Shown: positions 52,438 to 62,570 of the stretch, in pieces
How positions within the stretch are numbered: the first letter of the stretch is position 1
Layout of the letters: each line of letters begins with the position of its first letter
Assembly: GCA_964016985.1 (NCBI GenBank)
Contig: OZ024823.1
Coordinates: 61,586,514-61,650,513, forward strand
Direction of reading: 5' to 3'
Length of the DNA stretch: 64,000 bases
From: Anodontia alba
Taxonomy: Eukaryota > Mollusca > Bivalvia > Lucinida > Lucinidae
Translations under genes and position numbers: made by a program
The notes under the pieces: generated by a model
What the model was told of the DNA's origin: nothing
What the model saw: the letters and a program-made list of their open reading frames with translations, nothing else
The model's database searches: none

Positions 52438-52676
52438 AATGTAAACAAAACTTTAGTTTGATATATCTTTCCAACCTTTTCATTGGTAAACACAAATATG
52501 CACAAGTGACTAACTTTGTAAAAGTATTTCTACCCATTATGAATGATTTAAAGTGTCATTGTAATCAGCAAAGATCAAAATACCATAAAAACGTGAAATA
52601 AAAACCAAAAGAATATCATGTTCGGCTATTCATAGAGGGAAAAAACTGACATATCTGTTACACACTTTAATAATGT

Positions 52677-52890
52677 TTAACCTTTATCATCTTCTGGGCT
52701 AATTCAACAGAGGACAAATTGACAATATTTTTCTTATTTTTCCCAGAAAATAGGCTTTGACATTTCATGCAAACTGTCTCCAAGGAGACAGTTTGCATGA
52801 AATGTCGAAGCTTATTTTCTGGGAAAAGAGAAAAAAATTCAAAATGTTGTCTGTTGAAATTTTACGGAGCATGCAGAGCATTAAGCGTAT
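52677..52890 (+). repeat. TTAA-3 MITE, full length
   Basis: TTAACCTTTATCATCTTCTG left. Perfect turn AACTGTCTCCAAGGAGACAGTT. Right AAATTTTACGGAGCATGC. Confidence 0.85.
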
Positions 52891-53294
52891 CACTTGGTAC
52901 AAATGATTATTGCAGTTCGGCAGAGTACTAGATACTGTGTTGTAAAATTTGTATTATTTGTTATTGATTACATTTAATGTGCCACATGAAAAAAGGCCTT
53001 ATTGCATATATGGATCAGGAAAATCCAGATCAACGTAGATTTCATGGCTACTTGATTCTGTAAAATATATTGACGAAAATAGCGGTCTTGATCAGAATAT
53101 GAGGATGCATGGTAACATGTTGATCTGGGTCATTGCTGTTCATACATGGCATAAGGGTTATTTTTCCATGTTTTGCATCATTTGATCTTTCAGCTTGAGA
53201 TAGTAAAAGATTTTTTTTCCTATTCAAGCCTGACAAAGGAAAAAGTACTTTTTGACCTTTTCAGTTCAAAATTCGTCCAACAAAAGAATGCGAT
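52891..53294. other. Intronic stretch without recognised elements
   Basis: No repeat structure noted. Two small phrases with GATCAGGAAAATCCAGATC are probably chance. Confidence 0.4.
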
Positions 53295-53442
53295 TTAAAA
53301 CTTTCAAGCGCCAAGAAAAATTGTATTAAAGATGACAATCTAATTTCTTTTTCTTTTTTTTTCAGAGAAAATAAGGCCTGATACTGCATGTGAATCATCC
53401 ATTTGTCTCTGCCGGATTTGCTCAGAGAGTGTTAAAGGTTAA
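53295..53442 (+). repeat. Chimeric MITE: TTAA-1 end, TTAA-4 middle, TTAA-3 end
   Basis: CTTTCAAGCGCCAAGAAAAA (TTAA-1 end), AGAGAAAATAAGGCCTGATA with GTGAATCATCC (TTAA-4 arm), then GCTCAGAGAGTGTTAAAGGTTAA-type end (TTAA-3). It shares its last TTAA with the next element. Confidence 0.7.
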
Positions 53443-53652
53443 CCCTTCTCCTGCTGAACATGGATCTGTCCTGCCTTTGCAAACAGTGTAAATCCAGTTC
53501 AGTTGGCTTTTGAAGAAGGCATCTGATCTGGATCTGCACTGTTGGTTATTAAGTATGTGAATTTGTATCAACAACCTGGATCTAGTAATTTGATTGGCTG
53601 ACATTTAGAAGAAGGCTAGGCATCTTAATTTAGTCAGCATGGCAAGGGTTAA
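53439..53652 (+). repeat. TTAA-2 MITE, 214 bp
   Basis: TTAACCCTTCTCCTGCTGAA and GCATGGCAAGGGTTAA ends. Core slightly mismatched (CAGTTCAGTTGGCTTTTGAA). Confidence 0.88.
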
Positions 53653-53924
53653 AGGAAAAGCTATCTGATGTAGATGTGCTATGTTATCGGCTGTGTAAGA
53701 TGAATATTCCCATATCAATAAAATGAATGTTTTTCATTATGTCGTAAAGATCATTTGCCTGTCTGTAAAATGCACCAAGCAACTTTTCTTTGCCAATAAT
53801 GATATCATAAGGCATTTGCATGACAGACATCTTAATTCACTTATTAGCAGAGAAAGACAGCTAACGTAATAACCTAAGTATTGGGTACAGACAGGCCTGG
53901 GCAAACAGTGTAGGCTCCACTAAA

Positions 53925-54045
53925 ACATGTTTTGGGTGCACATTGGAATTGCCTGGATGAGGTGCTTCCAGTGAGTACCCATAACATAATAAAATTATGT
54001 TTTGCGGGAGAAATAAGAACATGTTAGTACTTTTTGTTTGAAAAA
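53925..54045 (+). repeat. PAL-5 element, partial
   Basis: ACATGTTTTGGGTGCACATT and CAGTGAGTACCCATAACATA arms. An extra ATAAAATTATG sits in the right arm. Confidence 0.6.
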
Positions 54046-54653
54046 AAAGGAGCAACAACAAAAAAGAAAAAAAAAAGACAAAGGAAAACAAATAACAAAA
54101 ACACATATTCTTTTATGTAAAGCAGACATTGGTATATGTATAGCCCAGTCTTTGTTGTTCTGTGGTTAGTATTTGGACATGGAGGCCTGCAGGGCTAACA
54201 ATATAGCCCCTGATCAGACACCAGTTTTTAGACACGTCATCAGATAGTAAAAATCAACTTGTTCCAATTTTTACGGTAGTTTCTGAAAAACCCAAATATT
54301 CAGTGTTTAAACAATGAAGGACATGACCTGATTCTGCTGAAATTTGGGTTTTTACAAGTCTTTGCTATTCAGTTATGAACTGAATAAAACTTAAACTAGA
54401 TCACACAGCTGAAGGAATGCCATCGCAAAATCCCCACACTCTGTGCTAATGTTGCTCTCGCACACCCTTACTACGTGTGGAAGTCATGTAGCATGTTTGG
54501 TTTGGTGGAAGCCCTGTGATTTAGGAGGAGATAGCATGACGGACTGATGAACGGATAGATGGACAGATGGATAGAGGAATTCTTAATATCCCCGTCACTT
54601 TTTTAAAAAAACATGCTGATAAAAAGCATGGGGATAAAAATATGTAAGCTCGT
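54046..54653. other. Intronic stretch, weak repeats only
   Basis: A-rich run (54047-54110) and a decayed PAL-6-like phrase (CAGGGCTAACAATATAGCCC near 54190). A short (GGAT/GATG)-rich patch at 54545-54575. Confidence 0.45.
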
Positions 54654-54664
54654 CTTGGAAGGCT

Positions 54665-54900
54665 GTTTGGTACTAGCTGCTCTTTCGCTTGGCGCTCAGC
54701 ATTAGAAAGTAGAGCTAGAACTGGTCAGCTCAGTGTCAGTATAATGTGACTGGGTGGAATATCATGTCAAAGTGTCTGGGGTGTGATATTTCAGTGAGGC
54801 AGCACTCTAAAAGTGAGCATTGAGCTCCCTGCCTCATCCAGACACTGTCACGATATGACTGAAACAGGTTGAAAGCAATGTTAAGCCCAAATCAAACAAA
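54665..54900 (+). repeat. SINE-C, 5'-truncated
   Basis: Starts in the body (TACTAGCTGCTCTTTCGC) and ends AAGCCCAAATCAAACAAA. Flanked by CTT(G/A)GAAGGCT (54654-54664, 54901-54911), 11 bp with one mismatch, so truncation happened at insertion. Confidence 0.88.
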
Positions 54901-54904
54901 CTTA

Positions 54905-54985
54905 GAAGGCTCCCTGGTGAGTATCTGCAGCCTATGTCTTCATGGAGAAATCAGAAAAAAAAAAAAAAAAATATTTATCTGGATG
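54905..54985 (+). repeat. PAL-5 right-half scrap
   Basis: GGTGAGTATCTGCAGCCTATG, TCATGGAGAAATCAG and ATTTATCTGGATGTA. Confidence 0.5.
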
Positions 54986-55040
54986 TATATTTGGGTTATT
55001 GTAGAACCTTGGTCAGTCTGCCAGTCTCATATGACATAGT

Positions 55041-55292
55041 TATTTACCCCAAATTTTCAGACACCCCAAACTCTTTACCATACTTGTCCTACAGTTTAAC
55101 AATAACAACCATACTTGTCCTAAAGTTTAACAATAACAATGTAAAAGTCCATTTTACTATGTGTTGATGTGTCTAAAAGATATGTAGCTGGTTGAGTGGC
55201 AAACTGATTAGGCACCATATTTTGCAGCATGTGACCCTGGTCTACGTTGTTTGCTCAGGCTTGTCTGTCCAAATACCTAGGGTAAATATGGT
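55041..55292 (+). repeat. PAL-6 element with internal duplication
   Basis: TTTACCCCAAATTTTCAGAC left and CAAATACCTAGGGTAAATAT right ends. The phrase CCATACTTGTCCT(A)AAGTTTAACAATAACAA occurs twice, 35 bp apart. Core CAGCATGTGACCCTGGTCTA. Confidence 0.72.
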
Positions 55293-55323
55293 AAGGCAGA
55301 TTGTCACATGCTGCAGTTTGTAT

Positions 55324-55676
55324 TACCGTATTCGACCTAATTACCGCACATACCCCTATAAGGGCACAGTCAAGAAATTCCGTAGTCTTCAGATTACAAC
55401 CAGTGTACTTTTTTCTTTACTTCTTTACAAAGGCATATGTTGTGGGTACTCATTTGAATTGCATCGACAAGTCGATGCAATTCAAATGAGTACCCACAAC
55501 ATATGCCTTTGTAAAGAAAGTCAGAAAAAATCGCATAGTCATCATTAAATAAGTCCTTTTCTGATCTTTTTTATAGTGTATCCTTAGTAGATAGATACAT
55601 ATTTGACCACAAATGAGTGTGTCCTGTAAGTTTGAAAAACCTAAGCGCACAGTGCGGTAATTAGGTTGAATACGGT
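55324..55676. repeat. PAL-10: long palindrome with core module 3
   Basis: Ends ACCGTATTCGACCTAATTAC and (complemented) ATACCGTATTCAACCTAATT. The centre at 55421-55518 is a perfect inverted repeat of 48-bp arms with a 2-base loop, containing ATGTTGTGGGTACTCATTTG. This is the PAL-5 core behind PAL-10 ends. Confidence 0.9.
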
Positions 55677-55763
55677 ATATCAGGCATATGTCTAATCTTT
55701 ACTGAATTTATACCAGCAGATAAAGAGGGGGTTATTAGAAGAACCTCACAGAGGCACTTACAT

Positions 55764-56095
55764 AGCTCTTGATAAGATAAAGATGCTTTTTTCAATCCAA
55801 AAGTATTGATATTTTTCTTATTTCTCCAAGAAACATATGTTGTGGGTACTCATTGGAAGCATCTCACACCACAAAATATATGTTGTGGGTACTCATTAGA
55901 AATGTCTCATTTAGGCACTTCTAATGAGTATCCACAACATATGTTTTCATGGAGAAATAAGAAAAATATTTACCTGATACCCAATCTTATCTGGACCTAT
56001 GACTTAAATGAGTACCCACAATATGTTTTCACACAGAAATGAGAAAAAACAGCCATGTTTTTTTTGTTGAATAAAGCGTCTTATCTGGTGCAATG
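55764..56095 (+). repeat. PAL-5 element plus a second half copy
   Basis: First copy 55764-56002 has a duplicated left arm (ATATGTTGTGGGTACTCATT twice). A half copy follows (GAGTACCCACAATATGTTTT at 56010), ending GCGTCTTATCTGGTGC. Confidence 0.75.
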
Positions 56096-56374
56096 TTGAA
56101 TTGTCCTTCAAGAACAAATTTGGACTGCCAAGGGCCATAGATATAACTGAAGTATGCACAAATACTGTTCTGAAGAGACTTTTTGTCCCATTTCCTTCTT
56201 TCATACCATAAGTCAAAAAAATGCTTGACCAAATAATATGATTCGGGATTATTCATCTGATAATATTTAGTATAAAAGATGATCATGTACATTGTTACCC
56301 CCCACCCACCTCACATGGTTCCCTCTGTCTGCCTGTTTGTCCATCACAGTCTTATCCTTCTACATGGACCATAT

Positions 56375-56663
56375 GGGGGTGGTTGGGTGGTGCGAAGGTG
56401 CTGTGTATCTTACATCACTGGGGCGTCCAACTGATATTGGCTTACAGTTGGGCAAGGCCTGCTATCCTTGTAGTGGGTAAGGGTAGAGGGGGAATGTTTT
56501 TATTTCTTCTGTTTCTTCACTTTCATTCCTGTTCCTCTTTCTTCCCTGTCCCTCTGTTTCATCTCCTCTTCTCTCTCTTCTATCTCTTTTCTCCCTTTCT
56601 CTGGGAGACGACACAAAATGACCCTCAAGGGTTGACGTGTCGTTAAACCCCAACACAATCAAA
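56375..56663 (+). repeat. Retroposon D, full length (289 bp)
   Basis: Same length as the copy at 42938. Starts GGGGGTGGTTGGGTGGTGCG. Flanked by a perfect 13-bp duplication ACATGGACCATAT (56362-56374, 56664-56676). Confidence 0.93.
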
Positions 56664-57030
56664 ACATGGACCATATTTGCCTTGAATGTCCCACAGTTGT
56701 ACAACAACTCATTGATATAAGCTATCTTACTGTTTGCAAAAGTGTCTCAGCATTAAAAGTTGAGAAATATTCATCTGTCTGAACATTCTTTTTCTCAGAA
56801 ATGCAGTTGCAAATAACCGGGGTGTTTGCTTACTCGAGATAAAGAGGAGTATAAATAAATATTTTTTCTTTGTCCATAAAATCTTAATTGTGCTTTGCAC
56901 TCTATAATCATTTTACCAAACCAATTCAAGAGAGTACACAATATTTTTTGTGGAAAAGTAAGAAAAAAACTCAGTATTGTTAGGTGAGACCAGCATCTGA
57001 GCCATATCAAGTGAAAAAGTACCTTCAAAC

Positions 57031-57188
57031 ATAGCACTAGTTAAGGCGCTTTTTTCAATCCAAAAGTATTGATATTTTTCTTATTTCTCCATAAAAACAT
57101 ACATTGTGGGTACTCATTAGAAGCACCTCTGTTTTCGTGGAGAAATAAGAAAAATATTTACTGGATACCCTGCTTTATCTAGACCTAT
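57031..57188 (+). repeat. PAL-5 element with hairpin arm deleted
   Basis: AGCACTAGTTAAGGCGC and CTTTATCTAGACCTATG ends. Left arm CATTGTGGGTACTCATTAGA, but the right arm is missing up to GTTTTCGTGGAGAAATAAG. Confidence 0.75.
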
Positions 57189-57546
57189 GTTCAAACATGC
57201 GCAGTGTGCACAGATTCAGATCATCCTGCACATGCACAAAGTATCTGGACCTTTGCTCTCCATTCATACATTCTGTAGTATCCATTGATTCTTTTAGGGG
57301 ACAGCGAAGGACCTGCCTGATCAGAGCTGATCTGTGCCTTCACTGTCCACATATGCCCGAAGACACTTTTTTTTGCATGACCTGGCCCATTTTATGTGCA
57401 GCTGGGGTTTGCTTATACAGCCCCAATAAATTGTTAAAAATGTTTACCTACATTATTCACCGATTGATAAATCATTGATCGTTGTTATTTTGCCAGGCAT
57501 ATTGGGTGATAAAATAGAATCATAATTTCTGTAAATTTGAAACGCC
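57189..57546. other. Intronic stretch without recognised elements
   Basis: A 93-codon ORF at 57197-57478 has no domain character. Nothing else noted. Confidence 0.4.
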
Positions 57547-57762
57547 TTAAACCTTGCCATGCTGAATGTAGATGCTATGTCCACTTCTAATGGTCAGCCA
57601 ATCAGATTTCTTGATCCAAGGTGTAGATATAAATTCACATATTGAATGACAAACAGTGCAGATCCAGATCAGTTGGCTTCTGAAGAGGCCAAATGATCTG
57701 GATCTGCATTGTTTGCAAAGGCAGGGTATATCTGTATCCAGGACCAGCAGGACCAGGGTTAA
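57547..57762 (-). repeat. TTAA-2 MITE, reverse, 216 bp
   Basis: TTAAACCTTGCCATGCTGAA and CCAGCAGGACCAGGGTTAA ends. Core turn GGCTTCTGAAGAGGCC has one mismatch. Confidence 0.88.
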
Positions 57763-57929
57763 GAGGAATGGATACACCTGAAGATTTTAAACCCACCCCT
57801 TTGAAATCCCGCAACAAATCGTTTGTGCTTCCTCGTTTGAAACTGAGAGTTTACTGTTTGCCAGTCATCCACCAGTTTTAGACATATTAACCCATTGTAA
57901 TCGTGAGACTGTAAAAGGGTAATTGGCAA

Positions 57930-58015
57930 GCAGTGCAGACCCAGATCAGACACCGCAGAACGCGGCATCCGCAGAACGTGGCATTTGATCAGGATCTCCA
58001 CTGTTTGCAAAACGT
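57930..58015. repeat. Core-module-1 hairpin, doubled turn
   Basis: GGCAAGCAGTGCAGACCCAG and ATCAGGATCTCCACTGTTTGC arms. The turn CCGCAGAACGCGGCAT is partly repeated (CCGCAGAACGTGGCAT). No terminal repeats. Confidence 0.65.
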
Positions 58016-58691
58016 TTAGCCATTTTTTCTCTAGGAATATGTAGGTCTAATAGCCAGACGTACCTTGAATTGAAATTGGACTCTTCCAATATATTGTCGT
58101 GTGGGGATGAGGTGGGGGGGGGGAGTCTATTCAGTATACAATGGGTTAAATGGACAGGTTATACATGTAGGATAAGTATGGTAAAGAGTTTGGGTGTCCT
58201 GATACTTATGGTAATTATGGTCATATTTTTGTCAAAAATATCTTATTTGGAGTCCTAGAGAGATGTTGTTTGTTATTTTTGGCACTCAGAGTATTGAAAA
58301 TTGCCAAAAAATAAGGGTCATTACTTCAAATCCAAGGCTTGAATAAATACAAAATGTGACTATTTACAGGTTTTTGTATTAAACGCTGTAAATTATCCAA
58401 AAGGTGTTCTTTTAAGGATTGTTTTTTTGTTGTGTTTTTTTCACATGGTTAATTTTATATGTAGTAGTGATTTCATTTTGGCTGCCCTGTCTGCCGAAAG
58501 ACTTCGTAAAAAAAAGGGCGATGTCATGAGAAAAGAGTCCTGATAGTTATTGACAAAAATGCAGGCCCAAATCAGTGCAGGCCTAACTATTCAGTCTGAT
58601 TATGGCAGTCACTGTGTGCTTACAAAAACATGGGATACTGTTCTGTAAGCACTACTCATAACAGTAGCAGATGACCTTCTAAAGTACATAC

Positions 58692-58891
58692 NNNNNNNNN
58701 NNNNNNNNNNNNNNNNNNNNNNNNNNNNNNNNNNNNNNNNNNNNNNNNNNNNNNNNNNNNNNNNNNNNNNNNNNNNNNNNNNNNNNNNNNNNNNNNNNNN
58801 NNNNNNNNNNNNNNNNNNNNNNNNNNNNNNNNNNNNNNNNNNNNNNNNNNNNNNNNNNNNNNNNNNNNNNNNNNNNNNNNNNNNNNNNNNN
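58692..58891. other. Assembly gap, 200 N
   Basis: Exactly 200 undetermined bases, a length often used as a placeholder. An E5-type repeat follows directly, so a collapsed repeat is likely. ORFs running through it are meaningless. Confidence 0.99.
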
Positions 58892-59285
58892 TGAGAATTT
58901 TAAATTTCTTCTTCTCTGAAGCCACTGAGCCAAATTTGCTCAAATTTCATATTGTGCCTTCTTAAGTCAGGGGAACGAAAGATTGCTAAAATGGTCGCTG
59001 TAGGTCGACCAAGATGGCCACCATGCCCATATATGGTAAGACCCTTTAAAAATCTTCTTCTTCAAAACTGAGGATGCCTTGGGGCTAAATCTATGCACAA
59101 ATCATCAGGGACAGGAGATCTACCAAAATTGCTGAAAAGATTATCGTACGTTGACATTTGACCTTTTTACGGCAAGGTCAAGTTTGCTTCCCTATGCATT
59201 TGTATGAGCCCCATAACATTTATATGGGAAAATTGTTGAGAATTTGACGACTTCTCTGAAGCCACTGAGCCAAATTTGCTCAGAT
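58892..59285 (+). repeat. E5-type unit fragment
   Basis: AAATTTCTTCTTCTCTGAAG, CGACCAAGATGGCCACCATG and GCAAGGTCAAGTTTGCTTCC match E5 units. Cut by the gap on the left and by E6 on the right. Confidence 0.75.
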
Positions 59286-60344
59286 TTTTAGCTCACCTGA
59301 GCATGAAGTGCACATGGTAAGCTATTGTGGTCAGTCAATGTCCGTCGTCCATCATGGGTCATGCGGCGTGAACAATTGCTTTAAAGGCCTACTCTTCCTA
59401 CACCCCAGGGCCAATTGACTCGATACTTGGTAGGAAGCATCAGGGTGAAATGTAGATAAAAAAATAGCTAAAATCGTTCCGATCGGAAATCCAAGATGGC
59501 CGCCATGGCGCCATCTTGAAAATCTTTTTTGCTTCTTCTCCTGAACCGAAAGGCCAATTGACTCCAAACTTGCTAGGAAGCATCAGGGTGACTTGTAGAT
59601 CAAATATAGCTAAAATCATGTTGGTCCAAATTCCAAGATGGCCAACATGGCAGCCATCTTGAAAATCTATTTTTCGCTTCTACTCCGAAACCCAAAAGCC
59701 AGTTGACTCCAAACTGGTTAGGAAGCATTGGGGTGACTTATAAATCAAAAATAGCTAAAATTGTGCTGATTAGAAATCCAAGATGGCCACCATGGCAGCC
59801 ATCTTGAAAAGCTATTTTTCGCTTCTTCTCCTGAACCGAAAGGCCAATTGACTCCAAACTTGCTAGGAAGCATCGGGATGACTTGTACATAAAAAATAGC
59901 TCAAATCGTGCCAATTGGAAATCCAAGATGGCCTCCATGACAGCCATCTTGAAAATCTATTTTTCGCTTCTTCTCTTAAAACTAAAAGTCAATTGACTTG
60001 AAACTTTGTAGGAAGCATCAGGGTGACTTGTAGATCAGAAAATAGCTATAATCATTCCGATCGGAAATCCAAGATGGTAGCCATCTTGAAAATCTATTTT
60101 TTGCTTCTTCTACTGCACCGAAATGCCAGTTGACTCAAAAGTTGGTAGGAGGCATTGGGGGTGACTTATTTTACTTGTAACGTTTTGAAAATTTCAGCAT
60201 TTTAACCTTGTAAGCAAGATATTTCAAAAACTGTTTAAGCCATTGCCTTGTCATAAGAGTATTGGAAAAATGTTGCATGCCATCTGCATATCTGCAGTGG
60301 CGGTTTCACTCAGGTGAGCGAGTTGTGGCCCGTGGGCCTCTTGT
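59286..60344 (+). mobile_element. E6: tandem-core element, about five units of 144 bp
   Basis: Opens TTTTAGCTCACCTGAGCATG and closes TTTCACTCAGGTGAGCGAG, GGCCCGTGGGCC hairpin, TCTTGTTC. Units (near 59411, 59553, 59699, 59843, 59987) contain CCAATTGACTCCAAACTTG and CCAAGATGGCCACCATGGCA. Same ends as E1 and E5 but a different core unit. Confidence 0.78.
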
Positions 60345-60469
60345 TCTTGTTATTGTTTTCAGGGAAAGTAAACCTTGCCATTTTATGTGAAAGAACTGTT
60401 GAGCAGACAGTTCATTTGAAATGGGAAGCCTTATTTTCTCAAACCGCCCCCCCCCCACCCCTCCCCCAC

Positions 60470-60503
<34 letters not shown>

Positions 60504-60515
60504 CCAAAAAAACAT
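60345..60515 (+). repeat. TTAA-4 core followed by C/A tract
   Basis: AAAGTAAACCTTGCCATTTT and AAATGGGAAGCCTTATTTTC arms with GAACTGTTGAGCAGACAGTTC turn, then about 45 C and 15 A. Both MITE ends missing. Confidence 0.65.
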
Positions 60516-60995
60516 GCATTTATGTCTCTTTTATTTGATACAGCTGCTCAGCTGTGGGTCATAATAAAGTCAGAAGATAATTTTTGTTATCTTTTTGCAC
60601 CAAATCAGATCTTATCAAAATCATTAGAATCCATCCCTTGGTGAGGCAATTACTATATGTACCATAAGTTTGTTTTCCTGGAAAAGTAACAAAAAGTCTT
60701 ACTTCATTTATTATCATATCTTGAGCTTTTTCACTATATTTATACTTTTATTTCCAAAATAACTGTTTAAATACTTTGTCTCTTTGATGTGGCTCAAAAA
60801 ATACCATCATTATTTGATAGCCTGTTTAAGGACTGTTGAGTATGGCTACTAATTTAAAACATTAAAAATTTTGTTTTACTATTCTAGTCATGAAAATGGC
60901 CATAAAGACATGATAAATTTGTGATACTTCACAGTACCAAATATCTAAAACTGTCAATGAATGTACTGAATGATGGAAGAGCTCTGCTAGTCCTA
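60516..60995. other. Intronic stretch, decayed PAL-5 only
   Basis: CATTAGAATCCATCCCTTGG with GTGAGGCAATTACTATATG (60622-60665) is an old PAL-5 core. The rest is unstructured. Confidence 0.45.
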
Positions 60996-61165
60996 AACAT
61001 GCTGAGTAAAAATAAATCAGCAGAGGACATTTTGAAATATTTTTAATAGAAATTAGGGCTTGCATTTCATGCATCTCATCTAAGGAGATGATTTGCATGG
61101 AATTTCAAGCCATAATGATTATAAAAAAAATCATCCATTTGTCAATCTGCTGAGCTCACCCATGG
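60996..61165 (+). repeat. TTAA-3 MITE, diverged
   Basis: ACATGCTGAGTAAAAATAAATCAG left, AGGGCTTGCATTTCATGCA arm with CATCTAAGGAGATG turn, right CAATCTGCTGAGCTCACC. Confidence 0.6.
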
Positions 61166-61184
61166 TTTTAAGTTATTTTTACTG

Positions 61185-61500
61185 TACCTTGTATTTGCAG
61201 CCATATTAGGGAAAATATGGTATCATAAACTACTCCTAAAAATGCTGGTAGATTGGCAAACAGTGTAGACCCTGATCAGACTGCTTCACTGTTTTCTACA
61301 GGCAAACTTATCTTATAACCGTATTTACTCTAAATATTGGGAGAACCTAACTTCAGACTTGTCCAAAAATTGGAGTAAATTCATGTTACCACCTGTTGAT
61401 GTGTCTAAGGATGAGTGGCAAACACTGTAGACCCTGATCTGGGTATAGTGTTAGCTCAAGTCTGTCTGTTCCGCTATTTAGGGGTATTACAGTATTTTTA
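61185..61500 (+). repeat. Two PAL-6 elements in tandem
   Basis: First: GGCAAACAGTGTAGACCCTG (61256) with a truncated core. Second: CCGTATTTACTCTAAATATTG (61319), CACCTGTTGATGTGTCTAAG, CAAACACTGTAGACCCTGAT and right end CGCTATTTAGGGGTATTACA. Confidence 0.7.
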
Positions 61501-61699
61501 TTTGCGTTTGGCTTAGTCAGATGATATTGAATAACGTGTTTCAAGGTTACCATGTGCTTTTTGACCAAGAAAGGACAGAGAGTCCTATGGACATACGTGC
61601 AATTAATCATTCTTCATCTTTTGTGATAAAAGATTACAGGGCCTGTCCCAGAATTGAGGGCTCCAGATAATTTTCTATGCATCTGTATAACCTATAACT

Positions 61700-61880
61700 C
61701 TAGAAAAAAAATCTTCAGGCGGAGGAGTTGTTAAGGAGTATTCAACAATAATTCTCAGATAATTTTCTCAAGTTCTTCATAAAAAACATGTTGTGGGTAC
61801 TTTCTAGAAGTGCCTGGGTGAGGCAATTCTAATGAGTATCAGCAACATGTTTTTAGGAAGAAATGATGTTATGTTTCGCA
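61700..61880 (+). repeat. PAL-5b element
   Basis: GTTAAGGAGTATTCAACAAT left end. AACATGTTGTGGGTACTTTC and CTAATGAGTATCAGCAACAT arms. Right end eroded. Confidence 0.68.
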
Positions 61881-62095
61881 GTGGGTGGTAGGGTTGTGGT
61901 AAGGGCTGTATGTACTTAAAGCAGGTGGAGGAAAGGGGCATGTTAGTATGGTATTTCTTCTGTTTCTTTACTGTCATTCACATTTTCCTTCATTCTCTAT
62001 ATCTCCCTTTCCTCTTCTATTCTAGCTCTTCTATCCCTTTTCTCAATTCTCTGGGAGCAGACACAAAATAACCCACAAGGTCTGATATTAAACAA
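61881..62095 (+). repeat. Retroposon D, strongly diverged
   Basis: GTGGGTGGTAGGGTTGTGGT, the pyrimidine stretch, TTCTCTGGGAGCAGACACAA and CCCACAAGGTCTGATATTAA follow the D order. An old copy. Confidence 0.65.
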
Positions 62096-62189
62096 GAACT
62101 TGCACAAATCCTGTTTTGCACTAAGTCTTGGTCTGTCCTTATACCATGTTGGCTACATGATAGGACTAGAGTAGGCCATCTGTGAGTAC

Positions 62190-62395
62190 TGTAAATCTCT
62201 TAAAATTTCAAACACTTTATTCCATACTTTTTTGGCCTAAATTTTGCATTTAATGCAGTCGTTTCTTAAAATACTTAGTGAAATGGCAAACCCTGATCAG
62301 ACTGCTCCTGAAGGAGCAGTCTGAACTGGGTGTGCACTTTGCATATTTGCATATGTTAGATACTTTGGTGTATGAAATTTTAGGACATTTACTGT
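62190..62395 (+). repeat. PAL-11 element
   Basis: GTAAATCTCTTAAAATTTCA and TGAAATTTTAGGACATTTAC are inverted ends. Core CAGACTGCTCCTGAAGGAGC, the module 1 variant of TTAA-1. Confidence 0.72.
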
Positions 62396-62570
62396 AGGCC
62401 AGCTGTGTGAATGACTTCCTGTTCTGCAGAAATGCTCTTATTATTACAGCTAATACCAGAAAACGGAAATATTTGGGGTCATTTAGGTTTTTAAGATGTT
62501 CCCTTTTCCTGGCTTTTCTTGTTTGGTATAAGTATTGTAAAGGAGGATTGGTAATGCAACAGATTAACCC

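Noticed and set aside
57197..57478. 93-codon ORF in an element-free stretch
   Set aside because: No recognisable domain, no splice-compatible link to kindlin, no codon signal.
58656..58943. Two ORFs across the N gap
   Set aside because: Most codons are undetermined; they are artefacts.
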